The notes: generated by a model from the sequence alone, not told the origin. A DNA stretch of 64,000 nucleotides from Sporomusa malonica (GCF_900176355.1 NZ_FWXI01000003.1:282329-346328), one strand, 5' to 3'. Positions 54,317-63,642 are shown, numbered from the stretch's first letter. A program made the numbers and translations.

Positions 54317-55600
54317 TTACTTTACTACAGGGACACCAGACGAACTACCGCTTTGGCGTCTCTCAATGGGAACATCAGGCTTAACCATAAACCAAGCCAC
54401 AACACCAATGACTGCTGAAATGGCAGTAGTTACGATAGCTGCCTCCCATCCGTAGTTTGTGGCAATCCAAGCAGTGCAAATGGGTGCCAACACTCCGCCG
54501 ATATTGCCCCAAAAGTTCATCCAGCCTGACACCGAACCGGCAAACTTACCTCCAATATCAATACAGGCTGCCCAAGAGGCGCTAAAGGTAAAACCAAGTG
54601 ACCCAAGCGAAAGAGTAAGCCACATAACATTCATCCACGGATCTTTGGCAATTGCGCCCAGATACAAGGTTACACAGCAGACGACTAAGCCAATGGAGCC
54701 AAACCAAGTACGCGCATTATGTTTAGACACCCCAGCCGCAATCATCTTGTCACTTATAAAGCCGGCGGTAAAGGTTAGGACACACAAGAGCGCCCAAGGA
54801 AACGAAGCTGCAATACCCATTTTAGCCAATGAGAACTTTTGTGCTTCCATTAAATATAATGGCAGCCAAGCCAAAAATACGTACATAATATAGTCGGTGA
54901 TAAAGTATTGGATACCAATCGCCCAAAATTGTGGAGATGACATAAAGTCCCGCCAAGGAGCAATCTCCTTCTTTTCCTCGCTCTCACACCGCCCGCTTTC
55001 AATATGAGCAAGCTCACTCGCAGTAACATACTTACTATTCCGTGGTGATTCTGCGGCAAAGAAATACCATAGAGCAGCCAATACCAAACCAGCTACACCA
55101 AAGACAACAAATACTGACCGCCAGCCAAAAGCCAGCATAAGCGCAACCGTTATCCCAGGCCCAAATACCGGACCGACAAAAGCACCGCCAAGCATAAAGG
55201 ATGCTGCAGTAGCTTTTTCATTTTTATTAAACCAACGATAGATAAAATTATTGAACGCCGGAAATACCGGGCCCTCTCCCAGGCCAAACAAGCCGCGGAC
55301 TATGGCAAACGTTGTGAAACTGGAACTAGCGGCTGTAAGCGCTGTAAATGCCGACCACCAGGTTACAGCAATTGTAACCACCCGGCGATGACCAAAGTAT
55401 TCGCTCATGATCCCGCCCGGTATCTGCATAAGGGCATACCCCAAAAAGAACATTGTTTGTAAATAACCCATATCCATTTTGTTAAAGCCAAACTCTTTCA
55501 TAATATCAGGTGTAGCTACAGAAAGATTTACGCGATCCATATAAGAAATAAAACCGACAAGAAACATGAGGACAGCTAGCCACCAACGAAAATTGCGCAT
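54317..55600 (-). CDS. MFS transporter, ACS family
   Basis: 427 residues with about 12 membrane segments and the ACS-type start LVGFISYMDRVNLSVATPDIM; also GLFGLGEGPVFPAF. Such carriers import sugar acids or organic anions. GGAG precedes ATG 55600. Divergent from the lyase-like gene at 55967, so the two may share a control region and a substrate class such as uronates. Confidence 0.88.
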   Translation of the reverse strand: MRNFRWWLAVLMFLVGFISYMDRVNLSVATPDIMKEFGFNKMDMGYLQTMFFLGYALMQIPGGIMSEYFGHRRVVTIAVTWWSAFTALTAASSSFTTFAIVRGLFGLGEGPVFPAFNNFIYRWFNKNEKATAASFMLGGAFVGPVFGPGITVALMLAFGWRSVFVVFGVAGLVLAALWYFFAAESPRNSKYVTASELAHIESGRCESEEKKEIAPWRDFMSSPQFWAIGIQYFITDYIMYVFLAWLPLYLMEAQKFSLAKMGIAASFPWALLCVLTFTAGFISDKMIAAGVSKHNARTWFGSIGLVVCCVTLYLGAIAKDPWMNVMWLTLSLGSLGFTFSASWAACIDIGGKFAGSVSGWMNFWGNIGGVLAPICTAWIATNYGWEAAIVTTAISAVIGVVAWFMVKPDVPIERRQSGSSSGVPVVK

Positions 55601-55966
55601 ATTATCACTCCATCTTATGATTATTTACTTTTTAACGCTCTTATGAGGCCTAAACAAAAAAACAAATAGATATTGCAAAATAATCCTGAAACCGACTTAA
55701 AACTCTTAATCCGCCCCTTGCAATCAGAATCCAATTCACTAAAAACGTGCTCTGTATACATAAAATTACATTTAATTAATTATAAACTGTATAAAAATCC
55801 CAGTCAACATTATTTGTAATAAAAATTCACGAAACGTGGTTAATATTGTATTCTATCTGAATACATCTGTATAATTAGATTCATTTGCATTCTTTAATAT
55901 TTCGGCAGGATTTTCCCCTGATTTTGAGAAATATACAATATATAGAACTGATCGAGGAGGTTTGCC
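55601..55966. other. 366-base divergent intergenic region
   Basis: AT-rich region between the divergent MFS and lyase-like genes. TGTATAATT near 55869 may be a -10 element for the lyase gene. No gene, no strong palindrome and no copy of the GntR-type operator core were seen. Confidence 0.4.
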
Positions 55967-57163
55967 ATGTTTCGTTTCATTATTTTTGTCTTATGCTATC
56001 TGACTTTTGTCAGTTTGCCGTTAGCTGGTCAAGCCTATGTTCCATTTTTGGCAGTTGAGCAACTGGATGCAGTTAAGGCAAAAGTTCAAATAGACCTTGA
56101 CGCAAAAAAATCGCTGCTTATGCTAACGCGACAAGCTGACCGGATAGCCGCTCAACCGGTCAAAGTTTCCAATGTATACGGCGGCTTGGCGCAAGATTAT
56201 GTTTGCCCAGACCATGGTATACCATTAAGCTATGATGAAAAAGCAGCTGTACACCGCTGTCCGAAAGACAATAAGCAATATTCCAGCGAAAAGCTCGACG
56301 CTGCTCAACGTTTTTATGTACATATGAGAAATGGCCGTGCAACCAAAGATCTAGGGCTGGCATATGCGCTAACTGGCGACAATAAATACGCCGCTGCCGG
56401 CCGTGATATTCTACTCCAGTACGCGAAAAACTGGGCTGAATATAAAAATCCCAACATCAGTAATGATCATGGTCATATATTTTGGCAAGTACTGGATGAA
56501 GCCCAGTTTGCCACCAATATTGCCTGGGGCTATAACCTAATCTATCCTGCTCTGACAATTGATGAACAGCAAACAATTGAAAATGAACTCATCACACCAC
56601 TATACACAATGCTTCAAGCAAAGCAAACCGCCGACCGCAGTGTTAATCGCATCTGGGAAAGCGCAGGCAGCACACTTTTAGGTTTTGCCACCAATAATCC
56701 GGTCTGGGTTAAGGCAGCGATCGAAGGACCGCTTGGTCTTAAGGAACAAATCGCCAAAGGCGTGTCTGCCACCGGACTATGGGCAGACGGCTCGCTTGAG
56801 CACCACAACTCTGCTCTGTCAGCACTCTCATCAGTCGCTGAAATTGCGCCCCAGTTCGGCTACGATTTGACGACTGACCAAAAATTGCGAACCATGTTTG
56901 CAGCACCGCTCACACTAGCTACACCCGCGGGCCAACCTACCAAAGCCTTAGCAACCGACCTTTACGAAATGGCTTACGCCTGGTACAAGGATCCCTTATT
57001 CGCCAAATATTTAACCAGCATCTATACTAACCCTGCTGGTAAAGTAGACCGTCTAAGCTACCGGGCACTCTTGTACGGCCTGCCCTTAACGGTTATCCCA
57101 GAACCATCATCCGCTTCTCCTGCTGTACCTATACCTGTCCTGATAAAAAACGAACTTAAATAG
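55967..57163 (+). CDS. secreted alginate-lyase/heparinase-like alpha/alpha-barrel protein
   Basis: 398 residues. Signal peptide (MFRFIIFVLCYLTFVSLPLAGQA). N-terminal CPDHGIPLSY...HRCPKD, a Cys-paired element seen in polysaccharide lyases of the heparinase II/III type, then alpha-helical toroid repeats (DLGLAYALTGDNKYAAAGRDILLQYAKNW; WGYNLIYPAL; WADGSLEHHNSAL). The C-terminal beta-sheet half of full-length heparinases is missing, so it is short for that class. GAGGAGG precedes ATG 55967. Probable role in degrading an acidic polysaccharide; the substrate is not determinable. Confidence 0.75.
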   Translation: MFRFIIFVLCYLTFVSLPLAGQAYVPFLAVEQLDAVKAKVQIDLDAKKSLLMLTRQADRIAAQPVKVSNVYGGLAQDYVCPDHGIPLSYDEKAAVHRCPKDNKQYSSEKLDAAQRFYVHMRNGRATKDLGLAYALTGDNKYAAAGRDILLQYAKNWAEYKNPNISNDHGHIFWQVLDEAQFATNIAWGYNLIYPALTIDEQQTIENELITPLYTMLQAKQTADRSVNRIWESAGSTLLGFATNNPVWVKAAIEGPLGLKEQIAKGVSATGLWADGSLEHHNSALSALSSVAEIAPQFGYDLTTDQKLRTMFAAPLTLATPAGQPTKALATDLYEMAYAWYKDPLFAKYLTSIYTNPAGKVDRLSYRALLYGLPLTVIPEPSSASPAVPIPVLIKNELK

Positions 57164-57241
57164 TCGCTAAAAAGGCTGACCATCATGGCCAGCCTTTTTT
57201 ATCCTGATAGAAAGTATAACTTTCTCCTGGATAAGGGCAAC

Positions 57242-57290
57242 ATCGGCTTCCGCTTTCGCCAAAGGCTCGGCGCAAGTCGTGTTTTCTTTA
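57242..57290 (-). repeat. 49-nt dispersed repeat, copy 2
   Basis: Reverse complement of 34087-34135 with two mismatches. It lies between the ends of the convergent lyase-like and hexokinase genes. Confidence 0.75.
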
Positions 57291-57300
57291 TCGACTATTT

Positions 57301-58617
57301 TTACTTCCTATTATATACAGTAGCGGCAGCAATGGCAGCACCAATCCCGGAGCCGTCTTTACTAAGCCTTATCGTTACCTGCTTAGCCTTATCACCAAGT
57401 ATTTCAGCCATAGCCTTAGCCAGAGTGTTTGCATACTCGGGTAGCTTCTCGTACAACGAGCCGTCAACAGCAATAGTGTGCTTGCGATTCAGTTCAGGAT
57501 CAATCTTAAATAGCACCCCCGCCCACGTAGCAGCCGCTAAATGAGCTGATCGTATAGTAACTAGCTGTGCCACTTTCTTAACTGCCGCAAGTTGACAAAG
57601 AGCTAACCCGCTTATCCCCCAACGCGTAACTGCCAGGCTGGCGACAGCACCCAATTCAGGTGATTCATCAGCAAGAATTGGTGAAATATCCGCAGTAGTA
57701 AATGAATATGGAACCTGCAGCCTGTCTGAACCTTGGCTAATATGTCCATCAGTTACAAGCCTGCCCACAATTAACCTTATCAGTTCGCCCAAGTACTGAC
57801 CGGAGGCCATCTTTTCAAGCCGCTGAGCACCAGGTTTCTCACTGGCCTGATCTAAGAGCATATCATAAGTTGTCTGGCATACCCCGTCAAAATTACCAGA
57901 TTCCATATTAACAATCATAGGCTGCTTGGTCAGCGGATGACATGGTTCAAGATAGCAGCTATTGTGACCGGTGCCACAAATCGCTCCGATCGTGGTGGCT
58001 GTGTCAGTATAAGCAGCTGCTAATAATGTACCAGTGGTATCATTAATGACGGCTAGCGATTTAACATAACCGACGCCTTTACGATCCAGCGCACTCTGTA
58101 GTAATTGGCCGACATTCTGACCTTCAACCCCAGCAGTTTTGATTTCCTTAGTCCAACTGATTAATACCGCTTCGTTGACGCCGTACTGCCGGCATGGAAA
58201 GGAAAAAGTATGACCTAAAGGATAAATACTGCCAGGCGGTACAATTTCAGAAATTTTTCCGGCGATGAAATCAAACAATTCGGCACCTAAAGCTGTCGCA
58301 CAAGTATAGTCATAGTTTCCGTACTTGTCTTTAAGAGGAACAGACCGTTTTTCAATAATGCTAGCCTGGCCTTGACCGGCCAGCTCGACTAATAACACAC
58401 GTACGTTAGTGCCGCCAAAGTCGATGGCAACTACTTTTCCCTGCTCTTGGCCTGTAGGGCTACCGATAAAGGCAGGCAGCATCTTCAGGGAGCTTTGCTT
58501 GCCTGCCAGGCCATCATTCATAGCCTCCTGAAAGCGGGCGGCAATGTCACGCATATAATCGACTGATATAGCTAATTCTTCTTCAATCTTTGCTAGAACG
58601 GCAGGCAATTTTTTCAA
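57301..58617 (-). CDS. hexokinase (eukaryotic-type fold)
   Basis: 438 residues of the hexokinase_1/2 family rather than the short bacterial ROK/Glk type. ATP-binding VVAIDFGGTNVRVLLVEL (about 62-79), sugar-binding TFSFPCRQ, catalytic Asp in AVINDTTGTLLAAAYTD, and GAICGTGHNSCYLE. TTG 58617 has GGAGGT eight bases upstream. It would phosphorylate glucose or related hexoses in the cytoplasm. Such enzymes are sparse in bacteria. Confidence 0.9.
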   Translation of the reverse strand: MKKLPAVLAKIEEELAISVDYMRDIAARFQEAMNDGLAGKQSSLKMLPAFIGSPTGQEQGKVVAIDFGGTNVRVLLVELAGQGQASIIEKRSVPLKDKYGNYDYTCATALGAELFDFIAGKISEIVPPGSIYPLGHTFSFPCRQYGVNEAVLISWTKEIKTAGVEGQNVGQLLQSALDRKGVGYVKSLAVINDTTGTLLAAAYTDTATTIGAICGTGHNSCYLEPCHPLTKQPMIVNMESGNFDGVCQTTYDMLLDQASEKPGAQRLEKMASGQYLGELIRLIVGRLVTDGHISQGSDRLQVPYSFTTADISPILADESPELGAVASLAVTRWGISGLALCQLAAVKKVAQLVTIRSAHLAAATWAGVLFKIDPELNRKHTIAVDGSLYEKLPEYANTLAKAMAEILGDKAKQVTIRLSKDGSGIGAAIAAATVYNRK

Positions 58618-58668
58618 GGCAATCTACCTCCGAGATTAATAGTAAATAAAACCTCCAGTAGCTGGAGG

Positions 58669-58881
58669 CTATTTGTTATAATATTTGTTTGGCGTAAAAA
58701 TATACCTAACAGCCCGCACCAGACGTACATATTGGCGTGTTAAAAACCGCTTAAAGTCTGGCCATACCATACACAAAATAATAGCCGCAATGAAGATCAT
58801 ACGTACATTAACAGCAGTATAAAACTGGTCAGTAATAATAAACCCCACAACCGCCATTCCAATAAGGCTAGCCCAACTCAT
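58669..58881 (-). CDS. small membrane protein, hypothetical
   Basis: 70 residues with two hydrophobic segments (LIGMAVVGFIITDQFY and VRMIFIAAIILCMVW) and a basic C-terminus. ATG 58881 is preceded by GAAGGGG; an upstream start at 58899 lacks it. No recognised family. Confidence 0.6.
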   Translation of the reverse strand: MSWASLIGMAVVGFIITDQFYTAVNVRMIFIAAIILCMVWPDFKRFLTRQYVRLVRAVRYIFTPNKYYNK

Positions 58882-58974
58882 ACAAACCCCTTCTTCCACT
58901 CACTCCTACCCTATTATATGTCTTAATGGAAGAACCAGACTACTGAACAACGCTAACTATTGAATAAAAACAGA

Positions 58975-59145
58975 CTAACTGTTTCGGTTCTGACGGTAGT
59001 ATTTGCTAATTTCGCTGTCCAATAACTGGCTGGCTTCCAGAACTTGAGGATCAGACAAACCGTAAGACGCAACAAGCAAATGCAGCTTTTTCCGTAAATA
59101 CTCAATTATATCTAGGATATTAAGTGCTTCGATATTTTGTGACAA
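58975..59145 (-). CDS. Spo0E-like sporulation regulatory protein
   Basis: 56 residues from TTG 59145, chosen because GGAGGG lies about eight bases before it; a longer frame to 59196 is possible. It carries the Spo0E signature: IEYLRKKLHLLVASYGLSDPQVLEASQLLDSEISKYY, with SQxLD. Spo0E proteins dephosphorylate Spo0A-P and delay sporulation. It indicates a spore-former. Confidence 0.8.
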   Translation of the reverse strand: MSQNIEALNILDIIEYLRKKLHLLVASYGLSDPQVLEASQLLDSEISKYYRQNRNS

Positions 59146-59255
59146 CAGGTGCGCCCTCCATTTAGAAAAAATACGTATCTCAACAACAATTAACATTATA
59201 AACTACATTACCTAATTTTGGAAGTAGAAATTTGTTGTTTTAATATTTTTTTCTT

Positions 59256-60098
59256 TTAAATACTGAAGAAAAAAGTCGCACCCTGATTGACTGTGCCGTC
59301 AGCCCATATCTTCCCTCCATGACGGTTAATGATACGCTGTACAGTCGCTAAACCGATTCCATTTCCGGGAAATTCGTGCACAGTATGTAATCGCTGAAAT
59401 GCCCCAAATAGCTTATCCGCATAGGTCATATCAAAGCCTGCCCCGTTATCCCGTACGTATAGCACAGATTGTCCTGATTCCCTATCCAGAGTGCTGCCAA
59501 CCTCAATAACGGCATTAGCACATTTGGCAGTAAATTTAAAAGCGTTGCCAAGCAGATTTTCAAGAAGTGTGCGCAGCAGCCCAACATCGCCATACGCCTT
59601 CATATCTGGTTTAATAATAACCATTACAGTCCGATCAGGAAATCTGTGTTTAAGTTCTTCAGCTACAATCCCCGCTATTGCACTAAAATCTACTTCCTGT
59701 TTAATCATATCGCCGCGCGTGAGGCGTGATAAATTGAGTAAACCGTCAATAAGTTCAGCCATACGTTGGCTTGCTAACCGCACTCTATTCAGATAGCCAA
59801 GGCCTTCCTCATCAAGCAACTGTCCATAATCTTCTAAAACGGCTAAACTAAATCCGTCAATACTTCTGAGAGGTGCTCGCAAATCATGCGATACTGAGTA
59901 GCAAAAAGCTTCCAGTTCCTTATTGGCAGCCGCCAGTTGGGCAGTGCGGTCTGCCACGCGCTGTTCAAGCTCCGCATTTAATCGTTCCAACTCATCCATC
60001 CGGCGCTGTAATTCAGGATAATAGCTCTTACGAATGGATTTCTCGCCAAGCCCAATGAGCTTTCCCCGTAATTCTTCAGCAGCAGCGTCATAATGCAT
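59256..60098 (-). CDS. soluble sensor histidine kinase
   Basis: 280 residues: N-terminal helical/coiled-coil linker (ELERLNAELEQRVADRTAQLAAANKELEAF, about 35-65), HisKA with SHDLRAPLRSIDGF (phospho-His, about 72), HATPase_c with NLLGNAFKFT, DNGAGFD and GNGIGLATV. No membrane segment and no recognisable sensor domain. ATG 60098 has AGGAG ten bases upstream, and the start overlaps the alcohol dehydrogenase gene by 11 bases. No response regulator is adjacent. Confidence 0.88.
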   Translation of the reverse strand: MHYDAAAEELRGKLIGLGEKSIRKSYYPELQRRMDELERLNAELEQRVADRTAQLAAANKELEAFCYSVSHDLRAPLRSIDGFSLAVLEDYGQLLDEEGLGYLNRVRLASQRMAELIDGLLNLSRLTRGDMIKQEVDFSAIAGIVAEELKHRFPDRTVMVIIKPDMKAYGDVGLLRTLLENLLGNAFKFTAKCANAVIEVGSTLDRESGQSVLYVRDNGAGFDMTYADKLFGAFQRLHTVHEFPGNGIGLATVQRIINRHGGKIWADGTVNQGATFFFSI

Positions 60099-61251
60099 GG
60101 CGAAATATCTCCTCAATATCCTTGATCGTAGCCTTACGCGGATTGGTAGCCAGACATGGGTCCTGATAGGCTCCTTGGGCTAAAAGCGGAATGTCTGCTT
60201 CAGTAACACCAATATGTTTTAATGTCCGGGTAACTCCTAGGTTTTCTCGAAAAAGGTCTATTGAAGATAAAATAAGTGATTCCCGCTCGTACTCTGTTAA
60301 GCCGTCAAGTTTAAGGCCCATTGCTCCGCCGATTTTTTCGTAGCCTTCCCGGAAAACGGGGAAATTGAAGGCCATAACATGTTTTAATAGAATGGCGTTA
60401 CACTCGCCATGCGATAGATCAAACATCCCGCCAAGACTATGAGCCATGGCATGAACTGCCCCCAGAATCGCATTAGAAAAGGCCATTCCCGCCGATAAGC
60501 TGCCTAACATGGTATAACTGCGATACTCAGTGTTTTCCGGATACTGCAACGCTAGTGGCAAATAATTGATGAGCAAATCTACAGCCTTTAAAGCATGTAA
60601 GTCAGTTATGGGAGAACTAGCTGTTGAAGCAAAAGCTTCAATCGCATGGGACAAGGCATCAATCCCGGTACAGGCGGTAAGATACGAGGGCATGGTCGTA
60701 AGTGTTGCCGGATCAATGAGTGCAACATCCGGAACTAAAGCCTTGCTGACAATAGCTATTTTGGTTTTCCTCGTACTGTCAGCAATAATCGCAAACTGTG
60801 AAACATCGGCAGCGCTGCCGGAAGTAGTCGGAATGCAAATCAACGGCGGCATAGGGCTGAATACCTGATCAACACCTTCAAACTCATTAATATGACGCTG
60901 ATTCGACGATACAATCCCGATCCCTTTGGCACAATCAATCGGGCTGCCGCCGCCAACCGCCAATAGTAGGTTGCAGCCACAGTCTCTATACATGAGGGCT
61001 CCGGCCATTACATCATAATCACGGGGGTTAACATGCACATCTTGAAAAACAACATAAGGCAAAGAGTGCTTTTCAAGGCTGCTCACCACAGGGTCCAGCC
61101 AACCACACTCAATAATCCTGGGGTCAGTCACGATCATTACTTTTCTGGCGCCAAAGTTTTCTGCATACTGCCCAGCAAGTGCCATTGCACCCATCCCAAA
61201 AATAAACTCTGGTACAACAAATTTACGCAACTCCAGGATTGATAATGTCAC
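60088..61251 (-). CDS. iron-containing alcohol dehydrogenase
   Basis: 387 residues of the Fe-ADH family. NAD-binding AVGGGSPIDCAKGIGIV (about 91-107), and metal-binding Asp and His residues in TACTGIDALSHAIEAF and GAVHAMAHSLGGMFDLSHGECN. GTG 61251 follows GGGGGG with normal spacing; a TTG at 61266 is less likely. Likely oxidises or reduces a primary alcohol, diol or aldehyde. It overlaps a sensor kinase gene, which is unusual. Confidence 0.9.
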   Translation of the reverse strand: MTLSILELRKFVVPEFIFGMGAMALAGQYAENFGARKVMIVTDPRIIECGWLDPVVSSLEKHSLPYVVFQDVHVNPRDYDVMAGALMYRDCGCNLLLAVGGGSPIDCAKGIGIVSSNQRHINEFEGVDQVFSPMPPLICIPTTSGSAADVSQFAIIADSTRKTKIAIVSKALVPDVALIDPATLTTMPSYLTACTGIDALSHAIEAFASTASSPITDLHALKAVDLLINYLPLALQYPENTEYRSYTMLGSLSAGMAFSNAILGAVHAMAHSLGGMFDLSHGECNAILLKHVMAFNFPVFREGYEKIGGAMGLKLDGLTEYERESLILSSIDLFRENLGVTRTLKHIGVTEADIPLLAQGAYQDPCLATNPRKATIKDIEEIFRHAL

Positions 61252-61367
61252 ACTTATCCCCCCCAATAGCTCTCTTACTTCATTTTATCAAAAAATTCCT
61301 ACAATTGGTAGACAACCTCTGCCAGTTATATTTTTCACGAAAGCTTACGCTGCAGAGGAGGATAAGA

Positions 61368-61402
61368 AAAAATTCACCTGGCAATAATCCAAGTGAATTT
61401 TC
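61368..61402 (-). terminator. terminator after lysA
   Basis: AAAATTCACTTGG pairs with CCAGGTGAATTTT on the minus strand and is followed by a T-run. It ends the lysA transcript. Confidence 0.75.
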
Positions 61403-61413
61403 TATGTTAAATC

Positions 61414-62673
61414 TTATTTTTCTAGTCCAGAGAAATCTAACGTGGCAAAATAATCTTCAATCGTCTCAGCCCGGCGAATAGTCTCAACACTGCCGTCCGG
61501 TTTGAGCATTAATTCAGCAGAACGCAATTTGCCATTATAATTAAAGCCCATAGCATGACCGTGCGCTCCTGCATCATGAATAACCAACACATCACCAATA
61601 TCAATCATCGGCAATTTGCGGTTAACGGCAAATTTATCGTTGTTTTCGCACAGCGACCCAGTAACATCATAGATGTAGCCGAGCGGCCATTCTTCTTTAC
61701 CCAGTACTGTAATATGGTGGTACGCGCCATATAACGCCGGACGCATTAAGTTGGCCATGCAGGCATCAAGACCAACGTAGTTCTTATAGATCTCTTTTTT
61801 ATGCAGCACTGTCGATACCAGATAACCATAAGGTCCGGTAATCATCCGGCCGCACTCCATGGCAATTTTCAGCGGTGCAAGACCATTAGCCGCAATCTTT
61901 GTTTCATACGCCTTTTTGATTCCTTGGCTGACAATAGTAAGGTCGACCGCCTCTTGCTCAGGGCGGTAAGGAATACCGATACCACCGCCGAAGTTAACAA
62001 ACTCGACTTTAATATCAAGGGTACGATGAATTTCAATAATGAGATCAAACATCATATTGGCCGTCTCAATGAAATATTGCGGATCAAGTTCGTTGGAAAT
62101 AACCATAGTATGGAGGCCAAACCGCTTTACGCCTCTGGCTTTCATAATCCGGTATGCATCCAAAAGCTGTTTGCGGGTCACACCGTATTTAGATTCTTCT
62201 GGATTACCGATGATCGAGTTGCCGCCTTCACGCAGTGGGCCAGGATTATAACGAAATGAAATCATATCCGGGAGACCGGCATGTTTATCCAGATAGTCAA
62301 TATGACTAATATCGTCAAGGTTAATAATTGCACCTAATTCACGTGCCTTTTTAAACTCAATCGCTGGGGTGTCATTCGAAGTCAGAATGATTTCTTCGCC
62401 ACTCATACCGGCTTTTTCAGCTAGAATAAGTTCAGACAGGGAACTGCAGTCAGCACCCAGGCCCTCTTCCCGCAGCACTTTTAAGATATGAGGATTGGGA
62501 GTAGCCTTTACAGCAAAATATTCTTTAAACTCTGGCGCCCACGCGAAGGCCTTTGTCAGATTTCGGACATTCTGCCTAATGGCTTTCTCATCATAAATGT
62601 GAAACGGTGTGGGGTACTGCTTGATTACTTCTGTTAGTTGTTCTTTTGTAAACGGTAATTTCTTCTCAGCCAC
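61414..62673 (-). CDS. lysA: diaminopimelate decarboxylase
   Basis: 419 residues of the alanine-racemase-fold PLP decarboxylases. Pyridoxal Lys56 in FAVKATPNP, the phosphate-binding glycines in VNFGGGIGIPY, ECGRMITGPYG, and the active-site Cys in GSLCENNDKF. GTG 62673 follows GGGTAGG. The lysine riboswitch directly upstream supports lysine synthesis as its role. Single-gene transcript. Confidence 0.93.
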   Translation of the reverse strand: MAEKKLPFTKEQLTEVIKQYPTPFHIYDEKAIRQNVRNLTKAFAWAPEFKEYFAVKATPNPHILKVLREEGLGADCSSLSELILAEKAGMSGEEIILTSNDTPAIEFKKARELGAIINLDDISHIDYLDKHAGLPDMISFRYNPGPLREGGNSIIGNPEESKYGVTRKQLLDAYRIMKARGVKRFGLHTMVISNELDPQYFIETANMMFDLIIEIHRTLDIKVEFVNFGGGIGIPYRPEQEAVDLTIVSQGIKKAYETKIAANGLAPLKIAMECGRMITGPYGYLVSTVLHKKEIYKNYVGLDACMANLMRPALYGAYHHITVLGKEEWPLGYIYDVTGSLCENNDKFAVNRKLPMIDIGDVLVIHDAGAHGHAMGFNYNGKLRSAELMLKPDGSVETIRRAETIEDYFATLDFSGLEK

Positions 62674-62710
62674 TTGTTTCGCCTACCCTTCGATAATAAG
62701 TAATTTAAAT

Positions 62711-62752
62711 GTAAAAAAGCAGTCTGCGCTAAATCTCGCAAACTGCTTTAAA
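62711..62752 (-). terminator. lysine riboswitch terminator
   Basis: On the minus strand AAAGCAGT-TTGCG pairs with CGCAGACTGCTTT and is followed by a run of Ts. It is the expression platform between the aptamer and lysA. Confidence 0.8.
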
Positions 62753-62771
62753 AGACAAAAGAGTTCTCTTA

Positions 62772-62952
62772 TCAGCTGTGCAAGATAGCGCTCCACCTGA
62801 AACAATTCAAGTGACAGTCTTGCATCTTTTAAATGCAAAACCAGCAAAAGTTTCCGGGCCAAAACTTTCACTTCGGCGGTCAGCCCCTTTCAGTATCGTC
62901 ATCGCTGCCAGCTCTACATACTTACTCTTGGTCTGCCGCGCCTCTATCGGAA
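62772..62952 (-). promoter_or_regulatory. lysine (L-box) riboswitch aptamer
   Basis: Minus strand shows the L-box blocks in order: GATAGAGGCGCGG, AAGAGTAAGTA, GAGCTGGCAGCG, GAAAGGGG, CCGCCGAAGTG, TTTTGGCCCGGAAAC, CTGGTTTTGCAT, GCAAGACTGTCAC and GTGGAGCGCTATC. It binds lysine and controls lysA by attenuation. Confidence 0.93.
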
Positions 62953-62973
62953 AAACATTATTCGATTACGTCT

Positions 62974-63003
62974 ATAATAGCAGTACACCCTAGGGACTGT
63001 CAA
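62974..63003 (-). promoter_or_regulatory. promoter of the lysA leader
   Basis: Minus strand: -35 TTGACA (62998-63003), 18-nt spacer, -10 TATTAT (62974-62979), about 25 bases before the aptamer. Confidence 0.75.
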
Positions 63004-63047
63004 TATGTCAGTGGCGAAATCTTATCAATGCGTCTGGCGACAAGCTA

Positions 63048-63248
63048 TTAATCCCGGTAATATGACCACACGCAATATAGACCACGCATTGTGCCCCCAC
63101 AACGACAACCGGCCTGTCCACATAAGCGAGTACAGACCTCAACACCTGACACAGGTTCCAGTTTCCCTTTCTCTCTTACACGCCAAAAAGAAACTTCCTG
63201 CCCTGGTCCCTTTGTCCCCAACTCACAAAACCACTTCCATAGCCTCAT
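63048..63248 (-). CDS. possible Cys-rich small protein
   Basis: 66 residues (MRLWKWFCELGTKGPGQEV...), with six Cys and five Trp. GGGAG precedes the ATG at suitable distance. No family recognised and no operon context, so it may be chance. The opposite strand is also open here. Confidence 0.25.
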   Translation of the reverse strand: MRLWKWFCELGTKGPGQEVSFWRVREKGKLEPVSGVEVCTRLCGQAGCRCGGTMRGLYCVWSYYRD

Positions 63249-63395
63249 AGTGCCCACTCCCTGATCTTTATTAGTTGTAGTATAAAATAATAACGGCCAA
63301 GATGCAGTGAGCAACATCACAGACGATAAAGATAAAAGGTGGCAACCCATCTCACAAAGATAGATTTCCACCTAAAAATTCTATAAAAAAACATA

Positions 63396-63472
63396 TGGGG
63401 TGACTAGAGGGTCTCGAACCCTCGAATACCGGAGCCACAATCCGGCGTGTTAACCGCTTCACCATAGCCACC
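63396..63472 (-). tRNA. tRNA-His (anticodon GTG)
   Basis: Anticodon arm CCGGA-TTGTGGC-TCCGG; acceptor GTGGCTA pairs with TAGTCAC, with discriminator C and G-1 as expected for tRNA-His. CCA is encoded at 63396-63398. Confidence 0.96.
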
Positions 63473-63479
63473 ATATAAT

Positions 63480-63555
<76 letters not shown>

Positions 63556-63570
63556 ATATAAGCAGCGAAC

Positions 63571-63642
63571 CATGTTGTCGCGAGCCGCTAGGCGACACGA
63601 GAACATACGTGAGTCGCTTAGTTCCAAGCGTTAGCGCGGAAC
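63571..63642. repeat. tRNA-associated dispersed repeat, copy 2
   Basis: Reverse complement matches 48219-48291. The block 63616-63642 differs from 48219-48245 at two of 27 positions. It lies between tRNA genes, as copy 1 lies beside a tRNA fragment. Confidence 0.6.

Noticed and set aside
63005..63250. 81-codon plus-strand frame beside the lysA promoter
   Set aside because: No ribosome site and no recognisable protein; it overlaps the promoter region and an equally weak minus frame.
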